This document shows positions 5,952 through 5,976 of a DNA stretch of 5,976 nucleotides, in pieces (the stretch's first letter is position 1; each line of letters begins with the position of its first letter). The stretch is from NCBI GenBank assembly GCA_902462495.1, contig CABQCC010000088.1, positions 1 to 5,976 on the forward strand, given 5' to 3'. The DNA comes from an uncultured Eubacterium sp. (GTDB taxonomy: Bacteria; Bacillota; Clostridia; Oscillospirales; Acutalibacteraceae). The notes under the pieces were generated by a model. It did no database searches, was not told where the DNA came from, and saw only the letters and a list, made by a program, of their open reading frames with translations. A program made the position numbers and the translations under genes.

Positions 5952-5976
5952 AATTTTGCGATTTTTCCTGATTGAT
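5925..5976. other. Segment without acetate kinase homology at the window end
   Basis: From 5925 rightward the sequence should encode the first 16 or so residues of AckA, the binding site and the promoter or upstream gene, but encodes none of these recognisably. The in-frame reading is basic (IRKNRKIVRKPFAFAK). CGCAAAA (5928-5934) and TTTTGCG (5954-5960) form a 7-bp inverted repeat. An AAGCTT hexamer (HindIII site) at 5922-5927 straddles the point where homology is lost. The sequence cannot tell rearrangement from assembly or cloning artefact. Confidence 0.6.

Noticed and set aside
5914..5976. Possible plus-strand gene start (reading ISFAKAKGLRTILRFFLID) at the right edge
   Set aside because: The reading looks protein-like but is too short, has no start codon with a binding site, and I cannot match it to a family; more sequence to the right would decide.
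5925..5976. Simple frameshift explaining the odd AckA N-terminus
   Set aside because: All three minus-strand frames were read to the edge and none contains the NxGSSSLK-type motif, so one indel cannot restore the family sequence.
1..5976. CRISPR array, insertion sequence, tRNA, phage or defence genes
   Set aside because: No repeat-spacer pattern, transposase, cloverleaf, integrase or known defence domain is visible; the genes are housekeeping plus one secreted protein.

Overview
The window looks like chromosomal DNA from a low-to-mid GC Bacillota, most likely class Clostridia (Oscillospiraceae/Ruminococcaceae-like gut or rumen bacterium). This rests on the clostridial style of the AlaRS, HIT, PC4-like YdbC and acetate kinase proteins, on strong GGAG-type ribosome binding sites, and on a secreted DUF6273-type protein. 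The genus is inference; no rRNA or other marker is present.

Every gene I can support lies on the minus strand, so transcription runs from the right edge to the left edge. From right to left: (i) acetate kinase ackA (4755-5951), whose conserved N-terminal segment is missing where it meets the window edge; (ii) a small PC4-like protein, ydbC (4497-4712), 42 nt downstream and followed by a hairpin terminator (4468-4489); (iii) a short promoter/leader region with a second, related inverted repeat, then alanyl-tRNA synthetase alaS (1767-4394); (iv) a long hairpin (1729-1757) and a perfect 14-bp tandem duplication (1689-1716); (v) the HIT protein hinT (1338-1670) and an adenine-phosphoribosyltransferase-like gene (802-1341), overlapping by ATGA and therefore probably translationally coupled; (vi) a terminator (763-792); (vii) a textbook sigma-A promoter (TTGACA-17-TATAAT) whose -35 box sits inside a perfect 14-bp palindrome, driving a secreted DUF6273-like protein that runs off the left edge (1-658).

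Most of the content is housekeeping: acetate/ATP production (AckA), tRNA-Ala charging and editing (AlaRS), hydrolysis of aminoacyl-AMP-type adducts (HinT family) and purine salvage (PRTase). The alaS-hinT-PRTase order makes some biochemical sense, because HinT enzymes hydrolyse adenylate side products of aminoacyl-tRNA synthetases and release AMP, but that link is inference. I found no CRISPR array, transposase, tRNA, rRNA, phage gene or recognisable defence system. No stretch over 300 bases lacks a gene. The points most worth a second look are the broken AckA N-terminus, the palindromes at the alaS and DUF6273 promoters, and the uncharacterised secreted protein.
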